Shown here in pieces: positions 22,801 to 34,035 of a stretch of DNA of 64,000 bases; the first letter of the stretch is position 1; each line of letters starts with the position of its first letter. The position numbers and the translations under genes were made by a program. The notes beneath the pieces were generated by a model, which searched no databases, had not been told where the DNA came from, and saw nothing but the letters and a program-made list of their open reading frames with translations. Origin of the DNA: Xiphias gladius (Eukaryota; Chordata; Actinopteri; Istiophoriformes; Xiphiidae); the NCBI RefSeq assembly GCF_016859285.1, contig NC_053422.1:23139001-23203000 (forward strand), in the 5' to 3' direction.

Positions 22801-25339
22801 TTTTACATTACCTGAAGGGCACCGTAGGTTCGCCTACACACTTGGAAAGGGAGGGGGTTAGGGGAGGGGTACTCAGTTGGTTGCAGTCGGCAACCTTACA
22901 GCTGGATGCCACTAAATCTCCCACACTGGTCCTTTTAATATGCCAACTTGACTTTAGTGAAGTCTTTGGTATACATGGAGAAATTGAAAAGTATTTAGAC
23001 AAGTATACACTTTGATATTTTGCCTCCAGATAGTTTTTTGATTCAAATGCAAATGATGCAATGATGATGAAATGCAGTGCAGGGTGTCTAGAAAAAAAAT
23101 TGTGGATATCTTGACTATTATGCTCTCAGTGGTTAAAGGTTTTTCTGCAACTGGCCTGATCCCTCTCTCTTCCAGATGACAAAGTTACGAGAAACGTGGT
23201 GGAGTTGGTGGATGTTTTTCCTACAGTGTCCTACATTGCTGGCCTCAGAGCACCTGGACCTTGTCCTGACATTTCTTTCCAGGTATCAAGAGATAAAATG
23301 AATGCATTTATTGAATGTTAATAGTTTTCAGAGAGTAGGCACTTGTGCCCAAACTTACTACTTGATTTTTGTCTCAGCCGTGATGGCAAAGTTTGTTCTG
23401 TTGCATTAATTAGCGGCATGGCTGTAGGGAGGACAATGTCTGTTGGTTGGTTTGTGAATGGTGATTCCTAATGACTTTGGTGATCCTCTGAGGTCTAACA
23501 TTTTTATTTCTTAGTGAAATATCTTAACTATTCAATCTATTTTCATGAAATGGAGTTCAGCCGTTCAGGATGATTTTTAGCATTGCTGATGTTAGCATTT
23601 AGCTTAGCGAACTGCTGGGCCTAATGCCTGGTTCATGTCATGTCATTCAGAAGGTAGTTACATGTACGAGCACCTGAGTGGGGAAACAACCTCTGACTTA
23701 AACGTCAGAGTCGGAGATGATTTCTGACGACTAGGATATCTTCCATTTGGTGAAAGGTTTGTTAGCATGCTGATATTAGTGTTTAGCTCAAAGCACCACT
23801 GTAACTAAGTACAGCCTCACGGAGCTGTTATCATGGCTGTAGACTTGGTCTTGTTTTTAATTAGTCGCTGTAGGTAACGAGTAATTGATGAACCAGACTG
23901 TTAATAAAAGAGCACAAAAAAACATTGTCATTTTCTGTACTTATTTTAGGTTATATTCTCGTCTAAAAATTGCACCACCGGAAAAGAGCTGAGACCTTTC
24001 TGGCATCTTTGTACAGTCGTACATTGCCGAACAAAATGAATCAAGAAGTACACACACTATAAACATGCCCAAACATACCCAACACAAAGGTGATCTAATT
24101 GACATTTATTTCCTCGACTCTTTGGCCTGTTTTCTTGATTTCAGGAGGAGCTGTGTACAGAAGGAGACAACCTGGCCTACACTTTCCGACACAGAGAGAG
24201 AGGAAAGAATGAGGAAGCAATATCTTTCAGCCAGTACCCTCGACCTGCTGATACGCCACAGGTGGAGTGCTTAGAAAAAGCCAGTTAAAGCTTTCATGAA
24301 ATGGCTAAAGCTTAAATCATTATAGTTTTGTATCAGTCAGGGTCATACCAAGCAGGTATATTTTCAACACACTAATACTATTAATAAATGGATTATGATG
24401 TTTCATTTAAAATCTCAAAATTAATGTAAAGGTCATGAAACCTGAAGTTATGTTGCATGAGCGTTTACATGACCGTTGTTACGCTGTTGCTCTCTGACCC
24501 TCTCCTGTTTGTACCAGAGCTGCCAGCTCCAAGCACACGATCTTTGATTTAAAATGTCCAGATGAGTGCTGCACCTGCTGGAGGTTAATTTTTGTACGGA
24601 AGAGTTTGGCAGCTTGATATTGGCTCATCGGTTAGCTCGCAGGATGAGTTGGCAGCTGTAGATCAGACAGCACTGCAGAAACATTTCTACAATATTTTGC
24701 CAATTTTTGAGATTTGTTTTTTCAAAGTTGAATGTTCCATTAGGTGAACTCTGACCTCCCTGACCTTAAAGACATAAAGATCATGGGTTACTCTCTACGC
24801 TCCTGGGACTACAGATACACTCTCTGGCTGGGATTTGACCCTAAAACATTTCAGGTAGGTGTATTCAGATACCTGCACGACAATCCTCTCTCTCTTCTGT
24901 GTGAATGTATAAGGTTCAGACCGGGGAGGTGTGTGGTGTGTGCGAATATGAGAGATGGAACCATCCGTCTTGTCTGGCACAATATGTTGAGACACTTTCT
25001 CTGACAGTAACAGATTATATTTGTCTATTATCCATCTGCCTCTTCATATAGGTGAATGTATCTGACGTCCATGCTGGAGAGTTGTACATGTTAGCAGATG
25101 ACCCCGGGCAGGACAAGAACGTCTATAGTGACTCTGACCACAGTATGACAATGAAGATGGCCAGCCTGCCTCATGTAAGTCTGACACAGACCCATTTCCC
25201 TCTCATTCATGACTTTATTCATTTACTTACTTGTTTACTACTTTTCTGACTTGTCCAGACTGTGAGTCTGCAGATGAGAATGAAGCTGCAGCTCCTCTAC
25301 CTCACAGCAGGGATGAAAACGAATAGAGGGAAGGCGTGA
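12514..25339 (+). CDS. ids: Iduronate 2-sulfatase
   Basis: IDS is a lysosomal sulfatase that removes the 2-O-sulfate of iduronate in dermatan and heparan sulfate. Coding exons: 12514-12589, 13112-13248, 13375-13552, 13886-13974, 17712-17912, 21455-21625, 21738-21864, 22348-22518, 23176-23282, 24145-24261, 24744-24854, 25052-25174 and 25259-25339. All phases agree and predict about 562 aa (human 550). Exon 1 encodes a hydrophobic signal peptide. Active-site residues are present: metal-binding Asp36/Asp37 (ADDL), formylglycine Cys75 in CAPSR, His217 in GYHKPHIPF, Asp325/His326 in SDHG and Lys338 in EWAKYS. N-glycosylation sequons occur near residues 106, 135, 178, 272 and 497. The intron after exon 6 has a GC donor (21626-21627). 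The last exon extends the C-terminus beyond the usual vertebrate end. An AATAAA lies at 25345-25350, only six bases after the stop. Confidence 0.97.
13766..13813 (+). repeat. (GTT)n microsatellite in ids intron
   Basis: This is a pure GTT trinucleotide run of about 15 units, inside the intron between ids exons 3 and 4. Confidence 0.95.
14215..14535 (-). mobile_element. Tc1-like transposase fragment (antisense in ids intron 4)
   Basis: Read on the minus strand, the segment matches the C-terminal end of a common fish Tc1/mariner-type transposase. It keeps pieces such as 'TEGRKTEKQ', 'AKHLK' and 'GFQTSGSH'. The frame is shifted and only the 3' third of an element is present, so it is a dead fragment. 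The outer part 'ctcaaaagtaactggacaa' resembles the element's terminal region. Confidence 0.6.
14716..14755. repeat. Perfect 17-bp inverted repeat
   Basis: Arms 14716-14732 and 14739-14755 are perfect inverted repeats around a 6-nt loop (TTAACC). It sits between the Tc1-like fragment and the antisense kinase pseudogene in ids intron 4. It is too purine/pyrimidine-skewed and lacks the T-run expected of a terminator; its role is unknown. Confidence 0.9.
14747..16160 (-). pseudogene. HIPK-like protein kinase pseudogene (antisense in ids intron 4)
   Basis: On the minus strand a broken kinase reading frame runs through ids intron 4. In order it shows '[19 protein letters not shown]' (the catalytic loop, with HTD in place of HRD), '[13 protein letters not shown]', a frame change into '[20 protein letters not shown]' (activation and P+1 loops with the APE-type motif) and, further on, '[15 protein letters not shown]' (end of the C-lobe). 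This order and wording fit the homeodomain-interacting protein kinase (HIPK/DYRK) group, which has many lineage-specific copies in teleosts. It has several frameshifts and stops, no introns in the recognised part and no intact N-lobe, so it is a dead, probably retrotransposed or duplicated, copy. The last 173-codon open frame (15049-15570) is a piece of it. Confidence 0.65.
16161..17711. other. Rest of ids intron 4
   Basis: This is AT-rich intron sequence with short open frames but no coding similarity that I recognise. Confidence 0.4.
18440..18770 (+). mobile_element. Tc1-like transposase relic (ids intron 5)
   Basis: Plus-strand sequence from 'gggtcactgaatggtttgag' to 'ccaataccttactaagac' matches the 3' third of a fish Tc1-type transposase gene. 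Decayed codons for 'RQRSPPP..SKHQ', 'EEW' and the terminal '[12 protein letters not shown]'-like end can be followed. Stops and frameshifts are present and the 5' part and DDE core are missing. Confidence 0.65.
18771..21454. other. Rest of ids intron 5
   Basis: This is mostly AT-rich sequence with T runs at 19680-19703, 19993-20013 and 21263-21276. The 19740-21120 part has short CpG-bearing blocks and probably includes further old dispersed repeats, but I could not find their ends. No exon is evident. Confidence 0.35.
22665..22935 (+). mobile_element. Short non-autonomous TIR element in ids intron 8
   Basis: The element is bounded by perfect 13-bp terminal inverted repeats, AAAGGACCAGTGT at 22665-22677 and its complement at 22923-22935. 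It has no coding capacity. The sequence resembles a very abundant hAT-like MITE of percomorph fish. A clear target-site duplication could not be read. Confidence 0.75.
23370..23860 (+). repeat. Decayed abundant teleost repeat (ids intron 9)
   Basis: Blocks such as 'cctaatgactttggtgatcc', 'gtttagctcaaagcacc', 'aagtacagcctcac' and 'catggctgtagacttggtct' are typical of a large non-autonomous DNA repeat common in perciform genomes. The copy is diverged and internally deleted. The assignment rests on recalled similarity. Confidence 0.6.
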
Positions 25340-25344
25340 TGCCA

Positions 25345-25350
25345 AATAAA
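25345..25350 (+). promoter_or_regulatory. Candidate ids polyadenylation signal
   Basis: A canonical AATAAA begins six bases after the ids stop codon. Further AATAAA signals near 26827 and 26907 would allow a longer 3' UTR. Confidence 0.45.
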
Positions 25351-28300
25351 ATACAACAGTTGGACAGACGGGAACAAGCACAAAGGGAAGATGGATGGAT
25401 GAAAAACTTTATCTACACAGGGAGAATGCCTTGGATATTTCTTTTAACATAATGCATACTTGATTCAGTAATCTCTGGTATCACCATTAATCTTTTAAGC
25501 TCAGTTCTTCAGGCTAATGTTCCATGTTAAGAACTCATTAGCAGTCAGACCTGGACTGAGCACATCAGCGAGGTGAATTTAAAAAAAAAAAAAGCATTTG
25601 TGGTGTTAGTTTCAAGACATTTCACCCTTTTAAAGGAGTTTGTATTTAGCAAAGATTTTAGTTTTGATTTTGACAAAGGGAAACATCCATGTGTGTAGAA
25701 ACTTGTGAATGGTTCACCTTCCTCGAGCTAAACAACTTCCAGTGTTTTCACTGAATGGCCTTTTCTCACCTGCCATTCATGTCTATAATTACTGACTTCC
25801 ATGGAGCAAATGTCATTCCGATTTTCAATGGATCCAACTTTAGGAGTCAGATTTCTGGTGATCAACAGTAGTTAAAATAGTTTGACATTTAGGGAAATAC
25901 ACTTATTTAATCTATTTGGCTGTGACTTCACTGCATCCTCCAAGAGAATTACTACATCATTTTTAAAGCTCTTATCTGTTAAGACGTCTTTTCAGCTGAA
26001 GGAATATTGAGGAAACCTGAAGAATTAGCTCTTTTGATTAATAGTGACACCAGTTTCCCTTTTTGGAACAAGTGCTCTTCAGTGTACTATTGATCATTCA
26101 GTCTGCTTCAGGTGTAGTATCCACTTTGAACTACAACAGCCAAAAAGGCCTTGAACAGTTTTTTTTTTTTTTTTTTGTACTGTAGCATTAAACAAAATGG
26201 CATTTCTATTTGCACTTGATGCCACTTGCAGCTATTTGCCTCTCTCCTTGTAAACAGTTCAGATCAATTTGTGGACCTGAAATGAAGTGTGTAAAAGCCA
26301 CCCATAATAATTCAATGCAAATGAAACTGAGTATTTTACTGCTGTTCCAATGCATGAACATTTTGTGCTGTGGTAATTTAGAAGAAAGCAATTTCAGCTT
26401 GAATTTCAGGTTTAGCAATGAATCAAAGGGATCTGGTTTGACAACTTTTATTGTAAGCCGCACCGGCCTCCATGTTAATGGGCTACAGTTGAATAATGTA
26501 ATCAGTGGGACTCTATCATATATCAGGATGTTGAAAAAACTTAAAATGGAATTGAATTGGCTAATTTTTGCCATGTTTCCTGTCATCAAACAGTGCAAGT
26601 AGTCATTCAGAGAACTATATTTCTTCCCAGGGTGACCTCACTGCATTTCTGATAATTTATCCAGTGGTTTGCTGGTGTCCCCATGTCCTGTAACATATTA
26701 ACATCTGAAACAATGGATATAATCAGTGATATATATGCGGACAGATAATTACTGTGGAAAAATGAAATCAACTTGTTTGATTGTCAGAGCATCCTAAAGC
26801 TTGAGCGTTAGCTTTTTGAAGGGAAAATAAATGCTGCAGAAATAATTCAAATCTTGAGCCTTGCAAGGACATGTTAATATATTTATGTAAATTTGGATTT
26901 TTTTTGCAAATAAAATATTTTTGTAGAACGCAAGCAGCAAAAGCTGACTTTGTGGTTTTTTTTGTTTGTTTTTTTTTCACTAACTTTTGAACACAACCTC
27001 CTCCGGTGCGTTTGTCTGTATTCCTGTGCCTGTCCTGCAGAAATTCTGTACACTTTACTGCCTCTCCACACACCCAATGCTCTGTTGTAATCCCTTTTGT
27101 GCTCACCCACAGCAGAAGTGTAAAGCTGCAGAGTAGTGAGGGGGCTCCTCAGGGACCTGGCCAGTCTATTTGGTGTTTTCTGTCGTTTCTCTCCTCTGGA
27201 GCAGAGTGTGTATATGCCTGCTGTCTGTCACTGGAAGACTTTGGACCAAACTGAACATTTGCTAATTTGTGAATGGAGTCAATCTGTCTTGGCAATGCAA
27301 ACAGTTAAAGTCCTTGTAATTGCATTGTGAAATATAGAATGAATTCAGTCTAAGTTTTTTTTAGTTTTCAATTTCTACGCAATCATGCAGAACAATGTGT
27401 AGAACTCGACTTGAAGCGAAATCTCTATGCTACAAATGAAAAGTCAAAATTTCCCGATGACTAGTGAAACACTTGAGACCTATCCCTTGCCAATTTCACC
27501 TTTTCTAATCATTTCTTCACCCCCTTTTTTTAATCCATTTACCTCTCCCTTCTGTCATTTGAACATATCAATTTACAGCTTTGACTCAAGGGTTGCAATT
27601 GTACATTTCTTTGATTTACTTATAAAGCCCCCTTTTCACACTGGACAAAAAACCCACAAACATCTGGCTTTTGCCTTCACTGGGAAGGGGTACAATTGGC
27701 ATTTAGTCTCTGGGTCAAATGACTGCAGTAGTCATGAGTATTTATCGGCTCCAGCTACGATCGATAGTGACGGAAACATGACACCCGGGTGGACATGCTA
27801 ATTTTCTCCCCTTTTCCAGTGTGATGCTGCTACGTGTCAAATTCCAGATGCTTGTAAAAAGCCAGGAACATGTGTCTTACAACCTATGTGCCATCTTGAC
27901 CACAAATTCCATCCGTTTGTGTTCAAGCAGCACTCGATCATCGTTCGGTTGGTGTCGAGTTTGACGAGACTGAAGTAAAAGTAATGAAAAAGTCACTGGC
28001 TTCCATGTTTCTTTCTACTGTTTGCTAACCCCGTTTTCCGTCGTTTTCATAATGTTGCGGCACCAGACAATTTAAAAAAAAAAAAAAAAAAAAAGACAAA
28101 CTCGTGTACTGATAATGGGAAAGGAGTCAATCCTTTCAATTTTTTTTTTTTTTAAGCGAGTTTACCTGTTTTTAATAAACCCGCATCTACGCTGATTTTT
28201 CTGGCCACTTGGGGGCAGTGGAATGGACCTTTGAGCATAAAGGTAGCACTAAGACGTTATGTGTTTACAAATGGGTCTCCGTTTTGTTTGCATAATGCAT

Positions 28301-28734
28301 GAGGATGACACAATACACAATCCTGCCTCCAGATGAATGCGATTCTGCTAATATCAAGGTAGTGGCAGTAAGACACCCAGTAATGTACCAATGAAGGCAG
28401 AGAGAAAGCGCTTCTAGCAAGTAAATGTGGCTGTAAACAATAAGCAGTTTAAAATATTCAAAAAATTCTTTGCTAATGTCGTGTGAGGAAGGAAGTGCAT
28501 TTAAACCGTTTTTTAGGAAACAAGGATACAAGTTGTTTTGGTAAGACAAACTGAATGTAGGGAAGGGAAACATAGGGCAGCTTTAAGTTTATAGCTGTTA
28601 GCATAGCATATATAGTGGCTTATGTACACTTCCAGCAGATATAGAGAAACATTATCAATTATTTGGAGTCATGTTTCTGGCCAACTGATGAATGCAAGTC
28701 CAATATTCACTCCTTTAACACTGAGTGAAATATC
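25351..28734. other. Gene-free DNA downstream of ids
   Basis: This may hold a long ids 3' UTR. It contains a remnant of the fold-back MITE terminus at about 25872-25915, T or A runs near 26159-26176 and 28073-28093, and a segment (26206-26602) open on both strands. No coding similarity was recognised. Confidence 0.35.
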
Positions 28735-28925
28735 TCTCTTCTAGCTGCTAACTTTGTCCACTGTTTGGTGCTGGGCAGGGAGTGTACAGTGGGTTTTTAA
28801 TTTATTTATGAAAGCAGTAAGAGGACCAAAACAAATGCTGTGGGCTATAAAACCAGAACAACGGGCTGAAAGATGCTGAAAATGCATAGTTAAATGATAA
28901 TTCTCTACAAGCGACCCCTTTCTTC
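28735..28925 (+). repeat. Dispersed repeat, family A, copy 2
   Basis: This shorter copy of the element at 765-1065 keeps 'gctaactttgtcc', 'ggtgctgggcagg', 'gtgtacagtgggttt' and 'acaacgggctgaaagatgctg', and lacks the 3' half. Confidence 0.6.
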
Positions 28926-29754
28926 TATGCACACTCATTTACACACATCATAAATTCAATATTTTAATATTTGTAAATCTTTATGCAAAGAAGAAAAACA
29001 AACAAATTTTATTACACCACTCCTGGAACATTTTGGGGGTTGGTGCGTTTCCCATGGACAGCTCACCTGTCACCCTCCAGCCGGAGTTTCATGTTCATAT
29101 TTTGGAAGTGAGGATAAAGTGCAAGTCAGTGCAGCTGCAACCACTCTCCTCTACTCTGCCTGTATTCATGTCAGCTCATATTTCTGCCTCAGTGGTTTTA
29201 TCAAATCAATATTTATCATCATGAGCAGTGATCTCTGGCCACAATGAAATTGATCTAATGGCAATTGCATTACTGTTTACCTGACCCCCCCTCGTTTCTC
29301 TGCTACTGCCCTTTCTTTTTGTCACTCCATCTTACCTGCTCTGTCTCTCCAATCCACTCTGACTTTGTCTCACTCGTCTATCATTATGTTTCATACGCTG
29401 GTAATCACATTACTGCTATGTGCTCATATTCTGGTAGGTCACACTGCCTTTTTGTTAACGTTAGCGACATACACAATTACATTAGAGGGAGAGTATGTGT
29501 GTATAAACTGCTTAGCTCAGCTGCAGGGTTTGTCTCAAGTGTGTTTGTGTGTGAATGAATCCAGGAATAGTAAACAAACTGTACTGTACTCTGCCTCCCA
29601 AGGACTTGAAATGGTTTTAGAATATTTTCTGCACAACACCCAAATTCATTTCGTAGGCTGTCTTCATTTGAGTCTAGTCTTATTTATTTTTTTAGTTATT
29701 CGTCTTATTATAAATCTGCAAAACCTGCATTTTTCTCTGTCTGTCTGTCTTTTC

Positions 29755-29992
29755 CCCCCGCCCAACCCAGCCAGTCGAGGCAGACGGCCGCCCACCCTGA
29801 GCCTGGTCCTGTTCAAGGTTGCAACTTGTTAAAACGTAGTTTTTCCTTGCCACTGTCGCCAAGTGCTTGCTCATGGGGCAATGTTGGGTCTATGTAAATA
29901 TAACTATAAAGAGTCCGGTCTAGACCTGCTCTATATGAAAAGTGCCCTGAGATAATCTCTGTTATGATTTGGCGCTATATAAATAAAATTGA
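29755..29992 (-). repeat. Abundant teleost dispersed repeat, reverse copy
   Basis: Read on the minus strand, it runs from 'ttttatttatatagcgcc' through 'atctcagggcacttttcatat', 'gagcaagcacttggcgac' and 'aggctcagggtgggcggccg'. The same element occurs in the opposite orientation at 58034-58270. It has no coding capacity; the small frame across both copies is a by-product. Confidence 0.7.
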
Positions 29993-30689
29993 ATTTAGTT
30001 GAGTTGGATAAGCTGCTAACAGTGTTTTATCTGACCAATAAGAGCAATAATTTGCCATAGCTGTTTGGTTTGTCTTAAACTTTACACTCAAGAAGCTTTA
30101 TTTCACAAAAATGGACTGAGACACAATCATACTCTGAATTTGAATGTGAATATAGATGGAACAATAGTAGCTATAGTGACCACAATGTCCAGGCTGATTA
30201 TAGTAAAATAAAGTATGTGGTTTTTAAACAGGCACAAGGTGGCCGGTGCATTAGTCCATAGTATGATGAGGTATCAGAATAAATGATGGAGTATTGAAGA
30301 TAAAATCATACATTATCTTTAACATGATTCTACCATTTTACTGTATTTTAACTTTGAAAGCTGCTCTGGTTTAAGTAGCCAACATGTCATTACTGTCTGG
30401 ATTGTGATCACTGATAAATTACAATGTAGTCTCATCAGTGCTGCACTGAACAGGCAGGCATTGGCAGGCTTCATTTTGCTTCATGTGACTGGCGAAGGCA
30501 ATAAACCATTTGACTTATAAATGATTATACTATTTACAGTAAATTATAGCATGAAATATATAATCATTAACACTTAAGATGAATGATGATGTCCCAAATG
30601 GATATTACAAATCTCAGTATAGATTATTTTAATGATAGACCAAAAATGAAGTGAATTTTACATTTCAGCAAATGCCTTTATATGTTTTT

Positions 30690-30790
30690 TTCCAGGAGAA
30701 AAGCTCAATACCTTTTTCATGTCTGTATGCTTAATAGCTAGCGCCAGTAGGCAATTAGCCCAGCTTAGCAGAAAAATTTGAATCGGGGGG
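30690..30790 (-). repeat. Fold-back MITE fragment
   Basis: This is a short, diverged piece with 'catgtctgtatgc', 'tagctagcgccagtaggcaattagccc' (read in pieces) and 'agcttagca', like the arms of the element at 49997-50470. Confidence 0.4.
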
Positions 30791-31079
30791 AGAAAGCTGG
30801 TCTTTCAGCGCCTCTTGAACTCACAAATTTACATTATCTATTGTTTATTTAATCCACAGAAACGGAAATATAAAAAGAACAATTCAACTGTAACTATGTA
30901 ACTAACATTAGCATCTTAACATTAGCAAGGTGTGGAAAAAATAATAGAGCAGGATCAAACTAAATGCTGCCTTTACATGTTAGCTAATGTGCTGTTAAAG
31001 ATGAGCTTTTTGTATATGCTGATTTTGTGTTTCTTAAGGTTTGTGTTACCTTTTGATCCTCAGGGGGGAACAGTCAGAA

Positions 31080-33310
31080 AAAACTGTAAAATAGGTTAAA
31101 GCAGAATGGGGAATTAGTCACAGAAAATTCACTATCGTGGTGCAGGCGGAAATCAAAAACCGGCTATCAGCTTTGAGGAGATCTGAAAGTCTCAAAGAGG
31201 CGCAGAAAGAAGGATCAGACGAGATCAAACCTCCTTCAAAAACCCCTTCAAGTTTGTTTGCAGAGGAGAAAAGTGGCAAACTCACAGCATCAAGGAAAGA
31301 TCTTGAAGCTCACCTCAAAATAATGCACACTGACAGCCGGTAGGGCAAACAGATCACCCTTCCATCTGACATGCTACCATTATGTTCCCCTGAACATCAG
31401 CTCGATGTCAGCCCTCCCAAGTGGAGTGAAGTCGTAAGAACTGTATGTCGGTAAGAGCTGCATCCTCCTATGGGCCAAATGGACTCCCATACAGGCTTTA
31501 TAAGAATGCATCAGATGTGCTAAACTTTCTGTTGAGACTGTTGAAGGTGGTGTGACGGAAACAAGCAATACCAACAGCTTGGTGGAGGGCAGGAGGCATC
31601 TTAATCCCAAAGGAAAAGGACTCTGCTGAGATCAGCCAGTTTCACCATATCAGCCTATTGAACGATGAAGGCAAAATCTTCCTTAGCATAGTGGCTCACA
31701 GGCTGGCTGTCTATCTAGAAAAGAACTACATCAACACATCGGGAGAAAACAAGGATCCCAGGTGGAATATCAAAAAGTCCTCGCTCCCTGGCAGGTTGAA
31801 GCTCTGGTTCCTTCAATTCGGCCTTCTACCCCGACTGATGTGGCCACTGACCATCTATGAGATCCCCATCTCAAAGGTTGACAAACTGGAAAGGTTGATC
31901 AGCTCATTTGCCAAAAAGGTCTCTCCAGGTTCTTTAGCAAGATGGGGCTGTATGGAAAAGAAATCCTGGAACTCCGTGTCCAGCCTTGCAGAGGAGTACA
32001 AGTGAACCAAGGTAAGGTTGGAAATTACACTGACGGAATCCCATGATCCATATGTAGCCCAAACAGCTCCTACCCTCGCAAAAGGAAGGAATTGGACCCT
32101 GTCTGCAGCTACACAGCTGACAAAGTCAGCCCTTAAGCAATTGGACATTATTTGCTATGTTCATCAAGGGAAAGAAGGCCTTGGCCTTGGAGAGAGCAGA
32201 CCATCCAGGCAGAAGGCAACTCCAGTTTAGCACAGAGGACTCGTGGTTGAGGAAGTGCGCTGGCAAGAGCAGGCAATGAGGTGCCTAAAAGTTCTTTCTG
32301 AAACACAGCAAGGATAGTGAATGAGATTGGGAGGGAGTTGAGAAGCGAAAGTTCTCTTGGAAGGAGCTGTGGAACATGGAGGCAACTCAAACCAGCTTCA
32401 TCTTACGTGCCACCTACGACACCCTGCCATCTACCAGAAACCTCAGCCAATGGTACGGTGAAGACCTTACGTGCCCTCTCTGTCTGTCTCCAGCAAGTCT
32501 GAAGCTAATTCTGGTTGGCTGCAAGACAGGCCTGACAGAAGGTCGTTACACCTGGTGACAAAACCAGGTGCTCAAGTGCCTAGCAGCTACTCTGCAGACC
32601 AGCCGGACATAAATCAATGCCCTACCTCTTCCAACATTCTATTCTGCACGCGAAACTGAGTTTGTCCACGAAGGTGCAAAACAAACCAAGGTCTGTTCAA
32701 TGAAACCAAACACCGGGCAGCTGGGAGAGGCATGAGACTCAAGGTTATTGGCAGACCAGAATCAGAGTCTGTGCTTTCCACCTGAGATCGCCACTACAAA
32801 CCTCAGACCAGAGCTCGTGCTTTGGTCCTCTTCACTTCGCACAGTTTACATCATAGAGCTTACCGTGCCCTGGGAAGATGCAGTGGAAGAGGCCTATGAA
32901 CGCAAGTCCCTTAAGTATGCCCAGCTGGCAGACAATGCTGAACAACATGGCTGGATAGCTAAGGTTTGCCCCGTTAAAGTCGGCTGCAGAGGCTTTGTAT
33001 GCAAGACAACTACTAGGGTGCTTAAGGACATGGGAATCCAAGGCCCAGCCCAACATCAGGCCGTCAATGCCCTCTTCAGTGCTGCCAAACAGGCAAGTTG
33101 GAGGCTCTGGATCAAGAGGAATGACACCACCTGGGCTCCAAGATAACATCAATGGCATCAGTGGATAAGAAGGTGTAAAAAGCAGAGCGGGGTGCACCTG
33201 GGATTCCAGGTTTTGCCGAATGAGCCCTCTGGAGGTGTTGTGGGTCAATCATCAAAACACCTGTGAAGGAGGGTGCCCACCTGATGACCCGGTGACGCTT
33301 TTGCCCCCAA
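31080..33310 (+). mobile_element. Degenerate non-LTR retrotransposon (LINE)
   Basis: Frames on the plus strand match successive parts of a fish non-LTR retrotransposon ORF. These include 'SLFAEEKSGKLTASRKDLEA' (31245-31310), the start of the reverse-transcriptase region ('ISLLNDEGKIFLSIVAHRLA'-like, near 31640-31700), 'KLWFLQFGLLPRLMWPLT' (31798-31851) and the C-terminal part 'LSFPPEIATTNLRPELVLW'-like (32760-32825) through 'GCRGFVCKTTTRVLKDMGIQ' to a stop at 33144. The reverse-transcriptase core, with its catalytic Asp pair, is missing: the sequence jumps from the RT start to the downstream block near 31750-31790. Several frameshifts and stops make it inactive. The 3' tail (33145-33310) is the element's non-coding end. 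Confidence 0.75.
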
Positions 33311-33639
33311 CCCCCAATGACACGCACACAATGACTACCACCTCCCCATCAAATTTCCTTATCATCCCCACTCTCTCATGTATGTGCAACAACCAAGGGT
33401 TGTATCACCTAGTCCTAAACAGAAACAAAATGTATCACTTATGAGAAGTTTGTTTTGAGTTTTATTCCAGAAGATATATTATATTAGTCTGGTTTTATAA
33501 GACAAAGATAAATGTTAGCTTCTCTTTATTTAACGTTAGTCAGGATGTATTTTATTAGGTCATTTAGCACAGTACTCTTTTAACATCTGACGCATTACAA
33601 GAATGAATATTAAGCTAGTTTTTCACCTGACAACAACAA

Positions 33640-34035
33640 CAAAAAAAAGACTGCTAACAGAAGGGGGGCCATACGCTCTTCTCATGGGCTTATAGAGCTG
33701 AAGTCCCAAGATGTGAGGTCTGCAGTTGCAGCCTTCCAAGAAGCGATGCTGATGAAAACGGTGAGAATGAACCAAAACAGAAAAATAAGATATTTAGGTC
33801 CATAGAGCTGATTGTATCAGAGTCGGGTCCTAAGTCTCTGCGGGTTCGTCACTGAGCAACAGCTTTCACATTACAGAGTTGATGATTTTTTTTGTTAATA
33901 CAAATGTATTGATTATAGCACAAAGTAGGGTAGAGCGTTAGTATTGAACAGCCTCCCAAATCCTCTGTTTAAGAGCTCTACACACACGAGGTGCACACCC
34001 ACCACAGGTGAGGCGGCATTCTGACAATTGTTTTG
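33640..34035 (+). repeat. Dispersed repeat, family A, copy 3
   Basis: It shares 'gctgatgaaaacggtgagaa', 'cagagtcgggtcctaag', 'ctgcgggttcgtcactgag' and the 3' end 'caccacaggt...caattgttttga' with the copies at 765, 28735 and 48036. Confidence 0.55.
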
